Shown: positions 35,609 through 45,795 of the stretch, one piece after another
Position numbering within the stretch: position 1 is the first letter of the stretch
How the letters are laid out: each line of letters opens with the position of its first letter
Assembly: GCA_003142255.1 (NCBI GenBank)
Contig: PLLO01000012.1
Coordinates: forward strand, 248,001 to 312,000
Source of the DNA: Bacteroidales bacterium
GTDB taxonomy: Bacteria > Bacteroidota > Bacteroidia > Bacteroidales > VadinHA17
Direction of reading: 5' to 3'
Length of the DNA stretch: 64,000 nt
Program-made: the position numbers and the translations under genes
The notes under the pieces: model-generated
What the model was told of the DNA's origin: nothing
The model's database searches: none
The model's input: only the letters and a program-made list of their open reading frames with translations

Positions 35609-36841
35609 TTATTTTTCTGCAATCACGATATTATCAACTTCCCAGGTAGTGGTTTTTGCCGGAACTCCTCCAGTATAGACCCATGCAAGATAAAGCGTAC
35701 TCCCGATATAGGATGAAAGGTCTACCTGCCCTGAAGAGACAAAGGCACTGTAATATGTGCTATTGCTGGGTGGCAATGTAAAATTCAGTTTTGTCCAGGT
35801 ACTTGTCCATGGTGTTGCGGAACCAGTATAGTCAGTTGACGCAAACAATTCGAGGGTTCCCCCGTTGTCATAACCGTCAGCACTGTCAAAACTGATGTAT
35901 GGGCTTGTAGCTACTGACAGATCCAGCTGAGGTGAAATCATCCAGGTAATAACATTTGGCTGACCTGAGCCAAATGCCGTTGTCTCTACAAATGGACCAA
36001 GAGTGCTAGTTTTGTAACTGAACCAGGTTTTTAATCCTATTTCAGAGTACGTCTTCCAGTTTGTCAGTGATGATACATTTGTGTAGTTAGTTGTTAGTGT
36101 ATTGAAATTCTGGGATAGATATGTCACCGATGGTACTCCGCATATGGCTCCCTTCATTGAAAGCTCAGCGGTATCCCGCAGTAGGATCTGTATGCTGTTA
36201 AAGATAGATGCGACTCCTTTCAGTGTTCCGTTCCCGGTTGGGATGGTTCCTGGTGAAAATGTTGCAGCAGACCTGGTGTACACATCTATATCAGATATAC
36301 AATCCGTCAGAACTCTTGTTCCGGAATAAGTCCCCGCTGTCTTGAACTGAACACCTGTAACAGAAACATACTCAGACTGATGCTTGCCTTCAAGCAGCTC
36401 GCTTATTGTAACGCTGGCCGGAGCCGGCAGTTGTGCAGTAAGGCTTACAAGCTCACTCTGTGTTGCAATATCAATGTTGCCAAACTGAAGCAATCCGTTA
36501 TAAAGTGTAAAAGGTACACTTCTGCAGAATATTTTCACTTCGGAGTTCATGGCGAAGCTGTTTGTTCCGGTAACAGCAAGGCAGATGGCAGCCGTTGAAT
36601 CCTGGATGTAAGCAATGAAAGAAGGTACATTGCCAAGTTCAGGAGTAAGTGTAATATCTCCTTGAATATAGACATTGGTATCTATTGTTGTGATACCGCT
36701 TTCGTACATCGCCCTCAATTGTTTAATAGTAATGTGGTTAATTACCGGTTCTGGCGGAAGCATCGGCTCCCGGTCGCAGGATATGACTGATAATACGCCC
36801 ACTGAAAAAATAATCCCTGCAATACAATTTCTGATATTCAT
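35609..36841 (-). CDS. DUF5689 lipoprotein with choice-of-anchor domain (gene 2)
   Basis: The 410-residue product has a lipoprotein signal (VLSVISCDREP). Residues about 35-230 match the DUF5689 style: ITIKQLRAMYESGITTIDTNVYIQGDIT, SFIAYIQDSTAAICLAVTG and SVTGVQFKTAGTYSG, probably an OB-like fold seen in nucleic-acid-associated surface proteins. A second beta-sandwich (SQNFNTLTTNYTNVSSLTNWKTYSE ... AWVYTGGVPAKTTTWEVDNIVI) is of the choice-of-anchor J type. It is paralogous to the gene just upstream. A surface-exposed binding partner of the TonB receptor is the likely role, but ligand is unknown. Confidence 0.82.
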   Translation of the reverse strand: MNIRNCIAGIIFSVGVLSVISCDREPMLPPEPVINHITIKQLRAMYESGITTIDTNVYIQGDITLTPELGNVPSFIAYIQDSTAAICLAVTGTNSFAMNSEVKIFCRSVPFTLYNGLLQFGNIDIATQSELVSLTAQLPAPASVTISELLEGKHQSEYVSVTGVQFKTAGTYSGTRVLTDCISDIDVYTRSAATFSPGTIPTGNGTLKGVASIFNSIQILLRDTAELSMKGAICGVPSVTYLSQNFNTLTTNYTNVSSLTNWKTYSEIGLKTWFSYKTSTLGPFVETTAFGSGQPNVITWMISPQLDLSVATSPYISFDSADGYDNGGTLELFASTDYTGSATPWTSTWTKLNFTLPPSNSTYYSAFVSSGQVDLSSYIGSTLYLAWVYTGGVPAKTTTWEVDNIVIAEK

Positions 36842-36857
36842 GATTCTGTTGTTTCTT

Positions 36858-38219
36858 TTACTTGGCTGCTGAAATAACTACATTATCAATACGATAGCTT
36901 GTGCTCTCGGTACTGCTGCCTGTGTACTTAAAGGCAATCACGCACGATTTTCCGGATTCGACAGGAAGATTTATGGTCCCTGAGTCGATAAATATATTGT
37001 CAGCATCAGCTTTGCCTGCAATTGTTGCATTTATGGGAATCCAGGTAGCTGTGACAAGATTCTTCCCGGTATAGTTGGTTGAATAGAATACTTCAAAAGG
37101 TACGTGTGTACCGGTATGAGTCCAGTATGCCTTCTCTGTCTGGAAGCTTAAGACTTTCTGTGTTGATATTGTCACAGGCTGGGTTATCAGCCAGCAGATC
37201 ATCGAAGAGAGGTTCGAACCATACCCTGTAGCCTGGGCATAAGTATTGCCGGAATAATATTTTGCCTGCCATGTCCTTGTTCCGGCCTGGGGTACATTCT
37301 GCCATCCCGTTATAAGTATTTCTGCATTGTTTGAGAAGCTGCTGAAATTCTGACTGATTGTTTCAACAGGGGCGCCCAGATCAGGAATGCCCGGAGTGCA
37401 TCTCTCTGCAGTAAGTTTTACTTCCTTAAAGTCCCTTAGCACAAGCTGATAATCAGAGCTGAATATCGTGACTATCCCTGTTACTGACCCTTTTTTGTCT
37501 GATACTATATCACCGGCAAAGGATGCATAGCCTGAAGTGCGGACGATTATCTGGTTCTTGTTGCAGTCCATCAGGTTAAGGTTTACCGATGCAGGAGGGT
37601 TCGAAACAATATCGGCATACGTATGCAGAAGGGCATCGTCGGCAAACTGCACGTTCTTAAGCGCAACCAGCTTCCCCAGGTAGGCTGCGCTCTTTGCCTG
37701 GTTTATTGTTATCGTATCGGGGTGTGTCTGGTTGTTGATAGATGTTTTAAGAATGTATTTATCCATATTCATGCCTGACACTCTTATGCTGCCTCCTGAA
37801 TCATAATATGGCTCACCTCCTACCTGCCAGAAATTGCCATAGTCACCGATAAAAAGCCCTTTGACATTTACCGTCACCGAATCGCCTATGTACAGTCCGC
37901 TTGTCGATTCAAACAGAAGCCTCAGTCCACCCGTGGCATCCTGAATGTAGGCCTCCTTATAGAGGTTGCCATCTTTTTTATCACTGGCAGTTATGATTCC
38001 ATGTAATGCCCAGTCGCTGGTTATTTCAACAGGAAACCGCTTCGTGTAATCAGTGATAGCCATCTGGTCGTCATAAAGAGCCTTTACCTGCTGCACCGTC
38101 ACTATCTCGCCTGCAACGAATTCTTTAACCGGCGGAGGTGTCTCGTTATTGTTGACGCAGGAAATTGTGGTAAAAACCAGCATCAGAATTAGCCCGGGAA
38201 TGAATTTTATTTTTTTCAT
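36858..38219 (-). CDS. DUF5689 lipoprotein with choice-of-anchor domain (gene 1)
   Basis: The 453-residue lipoprotein (signal ending VFTTISCVNNNETPP) has the same two-part layout as the next gene: a DUF5689 region (IVTVQQVKALYDDQMAITDYT, DWALHGIITASDKKDGNLYKEAYIQDATGGLRLLF, about 45-270) and a C-terminal anchor-J-like sandwich (SQNFSSFSNNAEILITGWQNV ... IDNVVISAAK). It lies 99 bases downstream of the TonB receptor and 16 bases upstream of its paralogue. In Bacteroidota such lipoproteins next to a TonB receptor act as surface lids or capture proteins. Confidence 0.85.
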   Translation of the reverse strand: MKKIKFIPGLILMLVFTTISCVNNNETPPPVKEFVAGEIVTVQQVKALYDDQMAITDYTKRFPVEITSDWALHGIITASDKKDGNLYKEAYIQDATGGLRLLFESTSGLYIGDSVTVNVKGLFIGDYGNFWQVGGEPYYDSGGSIRVSGMNMDKYILKTSINNQTHPDTITINQAKSAAYLGKLVALKNVQFADDALLHTYADIVSNPPASVNLNLMDCNKNQIIVRTSGYASFAGDIVSDKKGSVTGIVTIFSSDYQLVLRDFKEVKLTAERCTPGIPDLGAPVETISQNFSSFSNNAEILITGWQNVPQAGTRTWQAKYYSGNTYAQATGYGSNLSSMICWLITQPVTISTQKVLSFQTEKAYWTHTGTHVPFEVFYSTNYTGKNLVTATWIPINATIAGKADADNIFIDSGTINLPVESGKSCVIAFKYTGSSTESTSYRIDNVVISAAK

Positions 38220-38318
38220 AAAGTATTCTATTTTCTGTTCTCTTCTATTTTTATCTTTTTACCCACTACGTCCTCCTGCCCAGACGGGACAAGTTCTCCA
38301 GGGAGGGGATCGGTTCCG

Positions 38319-41039
38319 TTACATTCTTATGCTGAAGTTGATGAAATAATTAAATCCGTTATAGTAGTATATTTTTGGATCAAATAATTCCGGTCTCAGT
38401 GGTTCGAACCGGTACTGCTCATATCCTCCTGTCGACAGGGTTGTATTGTTCAGCACATTGCTCAGGTTTGCGCTTACATTTATATAGATATTATTGATCT
38501 TCCATGATTTGCCTAGGAAAATATCGACAAGGTAGCCGGGAGATTCCTTTTTCTGGAAATCCCAGTACGGATAATAGCCGGTTTGTTCATCCTTAGTACG
38601 GGTAACAGGGTTAAAGTCGAGGTAGATATTATCGTACCAGCTTCCTGTTATACCTGCCCACCAGAACCTTGAAGAGTTGTATTCAAGACCCAGGGAAATT
38701 GCTGTCTGGGGTGTTCCGCTCTGCCTGAAGTATTTTATCCAGACATCATTGTTGCTGAGGACCGAATTACTGTTGTCTTCTGTAATTGTTATGCTGGGAT
38801 TACTAACCCAGAGATATTGGCCAAGTGATGCAGTGGCATTTATCTTTAGCCCTGTTGCAATGGTTACTTCCGTTCCGAATTCAATGCCATAATTTTCCTT
38901 GTCAATATTTGTCATTGCATAATTCACAAGTGTCATCTTTACATCATGATAGAAGCTTGTGACTTCGGTTTGGTTCATGAACCTTGTATAGTATGCTGTA
39001 ATTCTTCCCGTTACAACCGGAGTTCTGAGCACATAGCTTATATCTCCCGAGAAAATGGTCTCTGGAGTGAGCCCCGGTGTTGTAGTATTTCTTGTCCTTG
39101 GCGACAGGAATGAATTGCGGAAGAGGGGAGGGTTGCTGGCAATAAGCGTATTGATAGTGATAAGATGCCTGCCCGTTATCCTGTAATCTCCTCCGGCCTT
39201 CAGGCCCCAGGTGAGGTAATTAAGCTTTTCCGAGTTCCCGAAGGAGTTGTCGGGGAAGAGTCCTTTGCGCATAAGCCCTTCTCTCCACATCGATGTAAAG
39301 CGTCCATCAGCGCTAAAGTAGACTGAAAATCTTTTCTGACTGTACTTTGCAGTACCCCAAAGTGTTGCACCGCGCTGGAAGGCATAATAATCATTCCCGA
39401 AAACATCGCCTTTGACTACTGTCCTGTTCGGATGGTCAAGGTCATTTTGCCATGCATCAGCATTGGTTGGTTGAGCTGTTTCTGCAAACTTATCCACGTC
39501 GAGCCAGAAATCTCCGCCAAGCAGGTCACTGATGACGTTGAAATCATGTCCCCTGTAGAGATCCACCAGCAAGCCTCCTGTTAAATTGATCCTTTCAGTG
39601 ATATCCCATGCTGCCCTGGTGTTGAACTGGAACTGGGAAAGATCATTTCTCCGGTCTTCGACAATATACTTTGACCTGTTGCCCATGACTGTGTTGCCGG
39701 CAATACCATTTGCATTATCAACAGATGCGATGTTTTTTCTGTTTGCAAAATAATAGCTGTCCCAGTCGAGATGGCTGACTGTCGGGTCAGTTTTCCAGTT
39801 GTTTGTAATGCGTTCAATATCAGTTGAATCGGTATAGTATGAAGGAAGTTTTTTGTAATAATCGGGTCTGGGGTCGAGTGGATCGTACCAGTCGAGTGCT
39901 GTATAGCCACTCTTGCCGAACCAGTATCCTGCAGTTGTCTGGATATTGAGCATTTCAGAAGGCTTCCACAGGTGTTCAAGAGTAATCAAAGGTTTATTGC
40001 TGCTGCGCACCCTGGAATTGCGAACCTTCCCGTCCTGGTAACCCCAGTAGGGATTATAGTAATTATCGTTCATCAGATCATAAACTTCCTGGGTGGTACC
40101 TCCTGCGACGCCTCTTTTATAAATTGCATCGAGTGCCGTGAAATTGAGGCTATGGCGATCATTGATCTTTTTTTCAGCCGAAAAGAAAAATGAGTTGGCA
40201 TCATAAAAGGTTCCTGTCTCATAACCATGCTCGCTCCAGCGTCTTGAATAACTTCCGGTAAACGCCCAGTTATTTTTCATCATCCCTGACGAATAGGTGA
40301 CCATCAGCCTGTTGCCATAGGAACGGTTTGAGAGAGAATAGACAGCCTTTACGCCGGTTCTGTATTCGGAAGCCCTTGTATTAATTCGAGTTGCGCCACC
40401 GACCGGCTCAAACAGGAAACCTATGGGTTCCGGACCTGATGATACCATTGCACTTCGCATTACATCATTCAGTCCGCCCCAGTTTGACCAGTAAGGGGAT
40501 CCGGATTCAATATCGTTAACCACGAAACCGTTAAGGCTGACATTGGTATAATTAGCGTCATAACCCCGCACCTTGAACATCATGGAACCGAAAGTATAGG
40601 CAGCGCTGCTGAGAAAAACATCTGCCGACGAGCTGAGAACTCCCTGTACTGATTGTGTTTCAAAACCGTCTTCAGAAGCTCCTTCATTTATGTTTATCGT
40701 AATCATGTCCTGCATTGATCCTGCTGAGGCTTTGAGAGCAATGGTCCCGGCATCGGAGGTTTCACCAGGTTTGACATCAGTTTCAATGACAGCCTGGTCA
40801 AAATCGGCCAGATTCAGATAAAGAATGTGACTCCCTTCCTGGAGATTAACGGCAAATGAACCGTCATTTGTAGTGACGGTAAGTACCCTCCCTGCGGCAT
40901 CAGTTATTTCAACACCCGACAGCCCTGTCTTATTGTCGGAATTAACTACCATTCCTTTCAGTGAACCTTGCTGCGAAAAAGCATATCCGGTACTTAAAAT
41001 AAATGATAATAATAATAGAATCAGCTTGTTATATTTCAT
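38319..41039 (-). CDS. TonB-dependent receptor with carboxypeptidase-like regulatory domain
   Basis: The 906-residue protein has a signal peptide (LLLLSFILSTGYAFSQ), a CarboxypepD_reg-like beta domain (about 25-105, GSLKGMVVNSDNKTGLSGVEITD), a plug (about 125-225, with FKVRGYDANYTNVSLNGFVVND) and a 22-strand-type barrel to the end. It lacks the SusC sizes of 1000+ residues and no SusD gene is present; DUF5689 lipoproteins occupy that place. Receptors of this class import large or scarce ligands across the outer membrane with TonB energy. Given its neighbours the ligand may be oligonucleotides, but that is inference. Confidence 0.92.
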   Translation of the reverse strand: MKYNKLILLLLSFILSTGYAFSQQGSLKGMVVNSDNKTGLSGVEITDAAGRVLTVTTNDGSFAVNLQEGSHILYLNLADFDQAVIETDVKPGETSDAGTIALKASAGSMQDMITININEGASEDGFETQSVQGVLSSSADVFLSSAAYTFGSMMFKVRGYDANYTNVSLNGFVVNDIESGSPYWSNWGGLNDVMRSAMVSSGPEPIGFLFEPVGGATRINTRASEYRTGVKAVYSLSNRSYGNRLMVTYSSGMMKNNWAFTGSYSRRWSEHGYETGTFYDANSFFFSAEKKINDRHSLNFTALDAIYKRGVAGGTTQEVYDLMNDNYYNPYWGYQDGKVRNSRVRSSNKPLITLEHLWKPSEMLNIQTTAGYWFGKSGYTALDWYDPLDPRPDYYKKLPSYYTDSTDIERITNNWKTDPTVSHLDWDSYYFANRKNIASVDNANGIAGNTVMGNRSKYIVEDRRNDLSQFQFNTRAAWDITERINLTGGLLVDLYRGHDFNVISDLLGGDFWLDVDKFAETAQPTNADAWQNDLDHPNRTVVKGDVFGNDYYAFQRGATLWGTAKYSQKRFSVYFSADGRFTSMWREGLMRKGLFPDNSFGNSEKLNYLTWGLKAGGDYRITGRHLITINTLIASNPPLFRNSFLSPRTRNTTTPGLTPETIFSGDISYVLRTPVVTGRITAYYTRFMNQTEVTSFYHDVKMTLVNYAMTNIDKENYGIEFGTEVTIATGLKINATASLGQYLWVSNPSITITEDNSNSVLSNNDVWIKYFRQSGTPQTAISLGLEYNSSRFWWAGITGSWYDNIYLDFNPVTRTKDEQTGYYPYWDFQKKESPGYLVDIFLGKSWKINNIYINVSANLSNVLNNTTLSTGGYEQYRFEPLRPELFDPKIYYYNGFNYFINFSIRM

Positions 41040-41157
41040 ATTGGAGATAAAAAAGTATGGTTAAATATAAATAAAAATATTTATATTATTTAATAGCTTA
41101 AGCATCATTATTGGTAAGAAAGCTTTAAATATTAACTTTACGGAATACAACAAGCGA

Positions 41158-42198
41158 ATGATGAGAAAGCAGTTTTTATTAGCCCTCTTTTTATCAGGCT
41201 CCCTGTTTTTAAGTGCCCAGACGTACCGTGCAGGATTGATTGCCTTTTATAACCTTGAGAACCTGTTCGATACTATTAATACCGTAGGCGTGGAAGATGA
41301 TGAGTTCTCTGCAACAGGGCTCGACAGATGGACCCCCGATAAGTACCTTCATAAGATCAGCAATATGGCCCTTGCCATCTCGAAGATCGGTGAGGATGAC
41401 GGATGGAAGGGCGGCCCTGCCGTAATAGGAGTTTCTGAGCTGGAAAACAGGCAGGTGCTGGAGGACCTTATTGCAGATCCGTCTTTAAGAGAGTCGGGGT
41501 ACCAGATAGTTCATTATGATTCCCCTGACCTGAGGGGAGTGGATGTTGCACTTCTTTACCGCACCAGGTATTTCAGGGTTACATCTTCAACAAGCAACGA
41601 GCTTAAATTATATGACGACAAAAGTGCACGGATATATACCCGTGACCAGCTTGTAGTATCAGGCATTTATGACGGAGAGCCAATGCATTTTATTGTCAAT
41701 CACTGGCCTTCGCGCAGCAGCGGCGAGCTTACAACTAGGCCCAGGCGAAATGCTGCCGCTGACCTTACCCGGCACCTGGTCGATTCTCTTCTTGCCATTG
41801 ACAGCAAGGCTAAAATATTTGTAATGGGCGATCTTAATGATGATCCATCGAATGAGAGTCTCCGCAAGCACCTGAAAGCTGCTCCTGATGCCGGCAAACT
41901 TAAGGAAGGTGAATTGTTCAACACTATGTACCCTCTGTTTAAAAAAGGAATCGGATCGCTTTACTATCAGGACGGACTCAATTTCTTCGACCAGATAATC
42001 GTTACTCCCTCGCTGCTGGGACAGGACTATTCTTCATATAAATTCTATAAGGCACAGGTTTTCAACAGTCCGTTCCTGGTTCAGAAGGATGGGCAATATA
42101 AGGGATATCCGCTCAGAACATATGTAGGAACGGTATTCCAGGGAGGCTTCAGTGATCACTTCCCGGTTTATGTAATGATAGTGAAGAAACAGAATTGA
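41158..42198 (+). CDS. Secreted endonuclease/exonuclease/phosphatase family protein
   Basis: The 346-residue product has a signal peptide (LFLSGSLFLSAQ). EEP catalytic landmarks are in order: IAFYNLENLFDT (Asn near 31), VIGVSELENRQVL (Glu), VNHWPSRSSGE (His), FVMGDLNDDPSN (Asp/Asn) and FSDHFPVYVMI at the end (terminal Asp-His). Such metal enzymes cleave nucleic acids or nucleotides, or phosphoesters. Its start faces that of the TonB receptor across 118 bases, so the two transcription units are divergent from one regulatory gap. Confidence 0.9.
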   Translation: MMRKQFLLALFLSGSLFLSAQTYRAGLIAFYNLENLFDTINTVGVEDDEFSATGLDRWTPDKYLHKISNMALAISKIGEDDGWKGGPAVIGVSELENRQVLEDLIADPSLRESGYQIVHYDSPDLRGVDVALLYRTRYFRVTSSTSNELKLYDDKSARIYTRDQLVVSGIYDGEPMHFIVNHWPSRSSGELTTRPRRNAAADLTRHLVDSLLAIDSKAKIFVMGDLNDDPSNESLRKHLKAAPDAGKLKEGELFNTMYPLFKKGIGSLYYQDGLNFFDQIIVTPSLLGQDYSSYKFYKAQVFNSPFLVQKDGQYKGYPLRTYVGTVFQGGFSDHFPVYVMIVKKQN

Positions 42199-42206
42199 CA
42201 GGTCGC

Positions 42207-43112
42207 CTAACGGGCAGGGGCTGATATCTTTATCCCTACAGGCCTGTGATCGGAAATATATTTTGAATAATCTGAATAGCACGGCGATGCTTTATATACA
42301 ATAGTGGTATCCACCCTGCTGAATAATTCGTTAGTAACGAGGATATGGTCAATATGGCTTGGATAGGATGGGTATGACCACCATAGCTGGCTCCCTCTGG
42401 CTATACTCATATCTTCGAACCTGTAATCAGTCGGGTCATTTATGAAATTCAGGAAAGGGTTATCATCGCTTGAAGTTCCCGTTATTTCATCATTAAAGTC
42501 GCCAAGAACAATGACTGCATCATTTGGTCTTGATGTGTCAATGTAATCCTTCATCATCTCTGATGCATTCCTCCGGCTTGTTTCATTATCGGTCCCGCTG
42601 CAGCACTTGAGGTGGTTATTGATAATATAAAGGTCGGAGTTTGTCGGGATGTGATGTATCTTAACCTCAAAAGGCGGCCGCGGAAAATACTGAGAGTCAG
42701 TGAAGAGTAGTCTGGTTGCACTGGCATCAACAGTGATTTCAGAATTTTTGAAAAGGTATGCCAGGTTCCATTCGCTGTTATTTATAAGGTAGAAGAGTCC
42801 GCTGTAGCCGGGCATCAGCTTTAAAAGCTGATTAAAACCCGATTCGGTTGCGACTTCCTGAAGTGCATAAACATCCGCATCGATCGTGTTTAGCAGCGAA
42901 GCGATCATAATTACTGAATTATATCCCCTGATAGGGAAAGTCTCGACGTTGAAAGATACGATATCGAGGCTCTGGTCAGTTCCGGGGTAGGGTATGCAGG
43001 CCAAAAAAGCTGATGAATCTTCAGGCAGCGGAGGCTCGGCAGCTTTCCTGCAGCTTGGCGGGATGACCAGTGCAATGGTTAAAAACAGTATCAGAAAATA
43101 GCAGGAACGCAT
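42207..43112 (-). CDS. Endonuclease/exonuclease/phosphatase family lipoprotein
   Basis: The 301-residue product has a lipoprotein signal (LIPPSC-type, ALVIPPSCRKA). The EEP core is complete: IVSFNVETFP (Asn), VYALQEVATESG (Glu), YIINNHLKCCSGTDNETSRR (His), VLGDFNDEITG and ISDHRPVGIKI. An additional Cys pair, KCCSG, is present. It is probably anchored in the outer membrane, in contrast to the soluble EEP enzyme next door with which it converges (8 bases between stops). Substrate unknown, nucleic acid or nucleotides likely from context. Confidence 0.88.
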   Translation of the reverse strand: MRSCYFLILFLTIALVIPPSCRKAAEPPLPEDSSAFLACIPYPGTDQSLDIVSFNVETFPIRGYNSVIMIASLLNTIDADVYALQEVATESGFNQLLKLMPGYSGLFYLINNSEWNLAYLFKNSEITVDASATRLLFTDSQYFPRPPFEVKIHHIPTNSDLYIINNHLKCCSGTDNETSRRNASEMMKDYIDTSRPNDAVIVLGDFNDEITGTSSDDNPFLNFINDPTDYRFEDMSIARGSQLWWSYPSYPSHIDHILVTNELFSRVDTTIVYKASPCYSDYSKYISDHRPVGIKISAPAR

Positions 43113-43154
43113 TCGGGTGTGATTTATCAGAGAGCAAAAATGATTAATTTTTCC

Positions 43155-43186
43155 AAATAAAAGAGGCTGTCATGAAGACAGCCTCC
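43155..43186 (-). terminator. Terminator after the T9SS surface-protein gene
   Basis: On the minus strand GAGGCTGTC and GACAGCCTC form a 9-bp stem with a five-base loop followed by TTTTATTT, located just beyond the stop of the 43.2-45.5 kb gene. Confidence 0.8.
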
Positions 43187-43208
43187 GATATTATTTGAAA
43201 GAGTTATT

Positions 43209-45506
43209 TTATTTGATGAATTTACTGGTCACTTTGCCGGTTGGCGTGGTGAGCCTGAGGAAATACATTCCCTTTTTAAGGTCGCTTACAGGAATATTGA
43301 TCTCACTGTCGCTGCTGATATTTGCAGAGCGGATTACCTTTCCAGTGGCATCGAGGATCTCGGCAAACCTGATGTTGTTTATGTTCCGGACCGTCAGCAC
43401 TTCCCTTGCCGGGACCGGGAAAATGACAGGAGCAGAAGATGAAATATTCTCGACTGCTGTAAGTATCTCGAAATCATTAAGTGTTCTGCTGTAAACCTGA
43501 ACTGTAGTCGTTCCCGAAGTATAGAACCCTGCGATGCAGGTCATCTTGATGTGTGATGTCGGCATTGTCGTGCCTATTATATCGCTTTCACCGGCGGCAA
43601 ATGTGCGGAAGGTGATAGTTGTGGCTCCGTCAGTCAGGGTAGCATAGTTTGTCGAAGCAGTAAACACCGTGCTGCCTGTTGCATCAGTGAAATAAACATC
43701 TGTGAGTTTTATCAGCATTGATTCGTAGGCTGCATAATTGGTATTGTAATCAGTAAGGGTCATTTCCGGTGTAGCAACAGTATTCCCGCTGGATGTAACT
43801 GTTACTGTTGCCTTTGTGGGAATATATTCCTTCACCCCGTTATATGTGGCAATCTTGCCTTCGAGTCCTTTAAAATTATCACCCACACTTAGAGTTGTTG
43901 TCAGTATTCCAGATACATCATAAACCATTATGCCAGCTGCGACATCCTGAATATATTTTGTGTTTCCCGTTGCCCTTTTGAAGGTCATTGTAACCTCTCC
44001 GCCAAGCCTTACAATCTCGTCGACAATGTTATTGGTTCTAAGATCAGTTAAGCTGCCGGCATATGCGATCATGGTAAAGGTTCCACTGGTTGAATTTACA
44101 GATGAATTGGAAGCATCTGAAAGTCGGATCTTATACTGGGTTCCGTAATGCGCATCAGCAGGTATTGTATAGTCATATTTTCCGGCCGAAGCTGTTGCAC
44201 CAGTAACTATCGGCACCTAGGAATAAACCCTGGTAGTGTTGTCAGGAACCCAAACTTCCAGGTTAACCGTTGTGACATTTGCTGAAGTCCAGGTAAATGT
44301 AACCGGGTCATTCGCATATACCGTTTCACCTCCAGCAGGATAAGTAAGGGTGACTGTCGGTGTTGCAGCTGCAATGGTTGTAAAGGTGACATTTGAACCT
44401 GTCGACTGGTTACCGCTTGCATCTTTCACGGCACCGACGGCCAGGTAATAAACCTGGGAATTATCGAGTGATGCAGATGGAGTTACTGTTATAACTTTCT
44501 TGGCACTGTTTATTGTGGCCGTGAAGGGAACATCTGTTCCTGAAGCGTTAGTTTTCTTCAAAACTACCAGTGATGATAGGTCTGCATCTGTAACTGCTGA
44601 GCCGTCGGTCTTAAAGATTGCTTCGTCGAATGTGATAGTTGGATTGATATTTACCAGGACATCAACCGTATTATTTACCAGGGAGAAGGTAGCCACAGGT
44701 GCAGTCACATCAGCTCCCGGAGTCACCGAAGCATATGATTCGCCTACGCGGATCTCATCTATATAAACTTTAGGAGTAGATGATCCATTCCTAAGGACTA
44801 TTGATGCAAATGCACTAAAAGGTGAGGTCCCGGTAGAATTGGAAATTGAGCCTGAAGGTTCAGTTCCACCCAAAGTTGCTGGGTTTACCCATAATGAAGC
44901 AACAGTTGGGGAAGAAGCGCGGTCATATTTAACTACAATCAGATATGTGGTTCCAAAATTAAGATCCTGAGCAAATTCTGTATATGAAGGAGTTCCTCCC
45001 GTGGTATTCTGAAGGAGTAACCTATAATTGGCAGCGCTGTTAACAGATTTTATTCCTAATCTTGCACCCATAACAGTATTAGTTCCTCCAGCTACCTGAC
45101 CAATGCTCAGAAAATAATCACCGGTAGTCCCAAGCTGAGTATTGTCAACAACATCTATAAGGGAAGAATAGTAAATTGTTGTTGCACTAGTTGTTATTGC
45201 TCTGTTTATATCTCTTGATACAGTTGAGTTTGTCCCGGGCATTAAGATCATATTCCCTGCAGAGGTTGGAAGTCCTGCATAACTAAGGCTTCCGGAATAT
45301 AGATCGATTGTGGTTGTCTGCCCTGTAGTTACATTCTGGGTAATCCAGTTGTTTGAAGAAGTTCCTGCTGCACCATTCCCACCAATATATCCTGGGATGG
45401 TATAATCAAATCCTTCATAAAGGACCAATTGTGCATTTAGTCCTGTTGCAATAAAGACTAATGCAAGAATTGTGAAAATTGATTTAAAGAGTAAAGATTT
45501 TTTCAT
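43209..45506 (-). pseudogene. T9SS surface protein with Ig-like and OB-like regions, interrupted by one in-frame TAG
   Basis: The frame from 45506 (ATG giving MKKSLLFKSIFTILALVF signal peptide) runs to TAG at 44217-44219 and then continues in the same frame to 43209. The halves are one protein: the first ends inside an Ig-like domain (NVTTVNLEVWVPDNTTRVYS), the second resumes it (VPIVTGATASAGKYDYTIPA). Region order: N-terminal lectin/jelly-roll-like part, SbsA-type Ig-like domain (about 270-370), second Ig-like domain, a DUF5689/OB-like part (FKGLEGKIATYNGVKEYIP), and a T9SS sorting domain at the end. If the stop is obeyed, the N-terminal half loses its export tag. A single base change (for example from GAG, CAG or AAG) explains it. 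Intact strand sequence could also be a sequencing error or readthrough. Confidence 0.85.
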
Positions 45507-45730
45507 ATTATTAGATTTAAGGGAAAGCAATATTTAGGTCCACAATTTCATAAAATATAAAGTAAAAGACAAATTATGGAAGGATTTTTAATTAACAATT
45601 TATGAATTTTCGGAGTATTTAGAAAAGGTGAATGAGTTCCTTTAAATATAGGCGCCCATCAGAAAGAGGTTTATCGCTTGCTCTTGAATTGGCAGTTACT
45701 AAATGAATAGAAGGGAGTATTTGAATAAGG

Positions 45731-45761
45731 AGATTCCTCGCTGGCGCTCGGAATGACAGGG
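45731..45761 (-). repeat. HSERSEES-type repeat half-unit
   Basis: AGATTCCTCGCTGGCGCTCG followed by GAATGACAGGG. It is identical to the left end of the 146-bp units at 45796 and 46370. Confidence 0.9.
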
Positions 45762-45795
45762 TTACAAATAAATATGAGTGAGTAATTGAAGAGGG

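Noticed and set aside
43209-44216. Separate gene starting at GTG 44216
   Set aside because: It begins in the middle of an Ig-like domain, lacks a signal peptide, and continues the frame of the upstream half.
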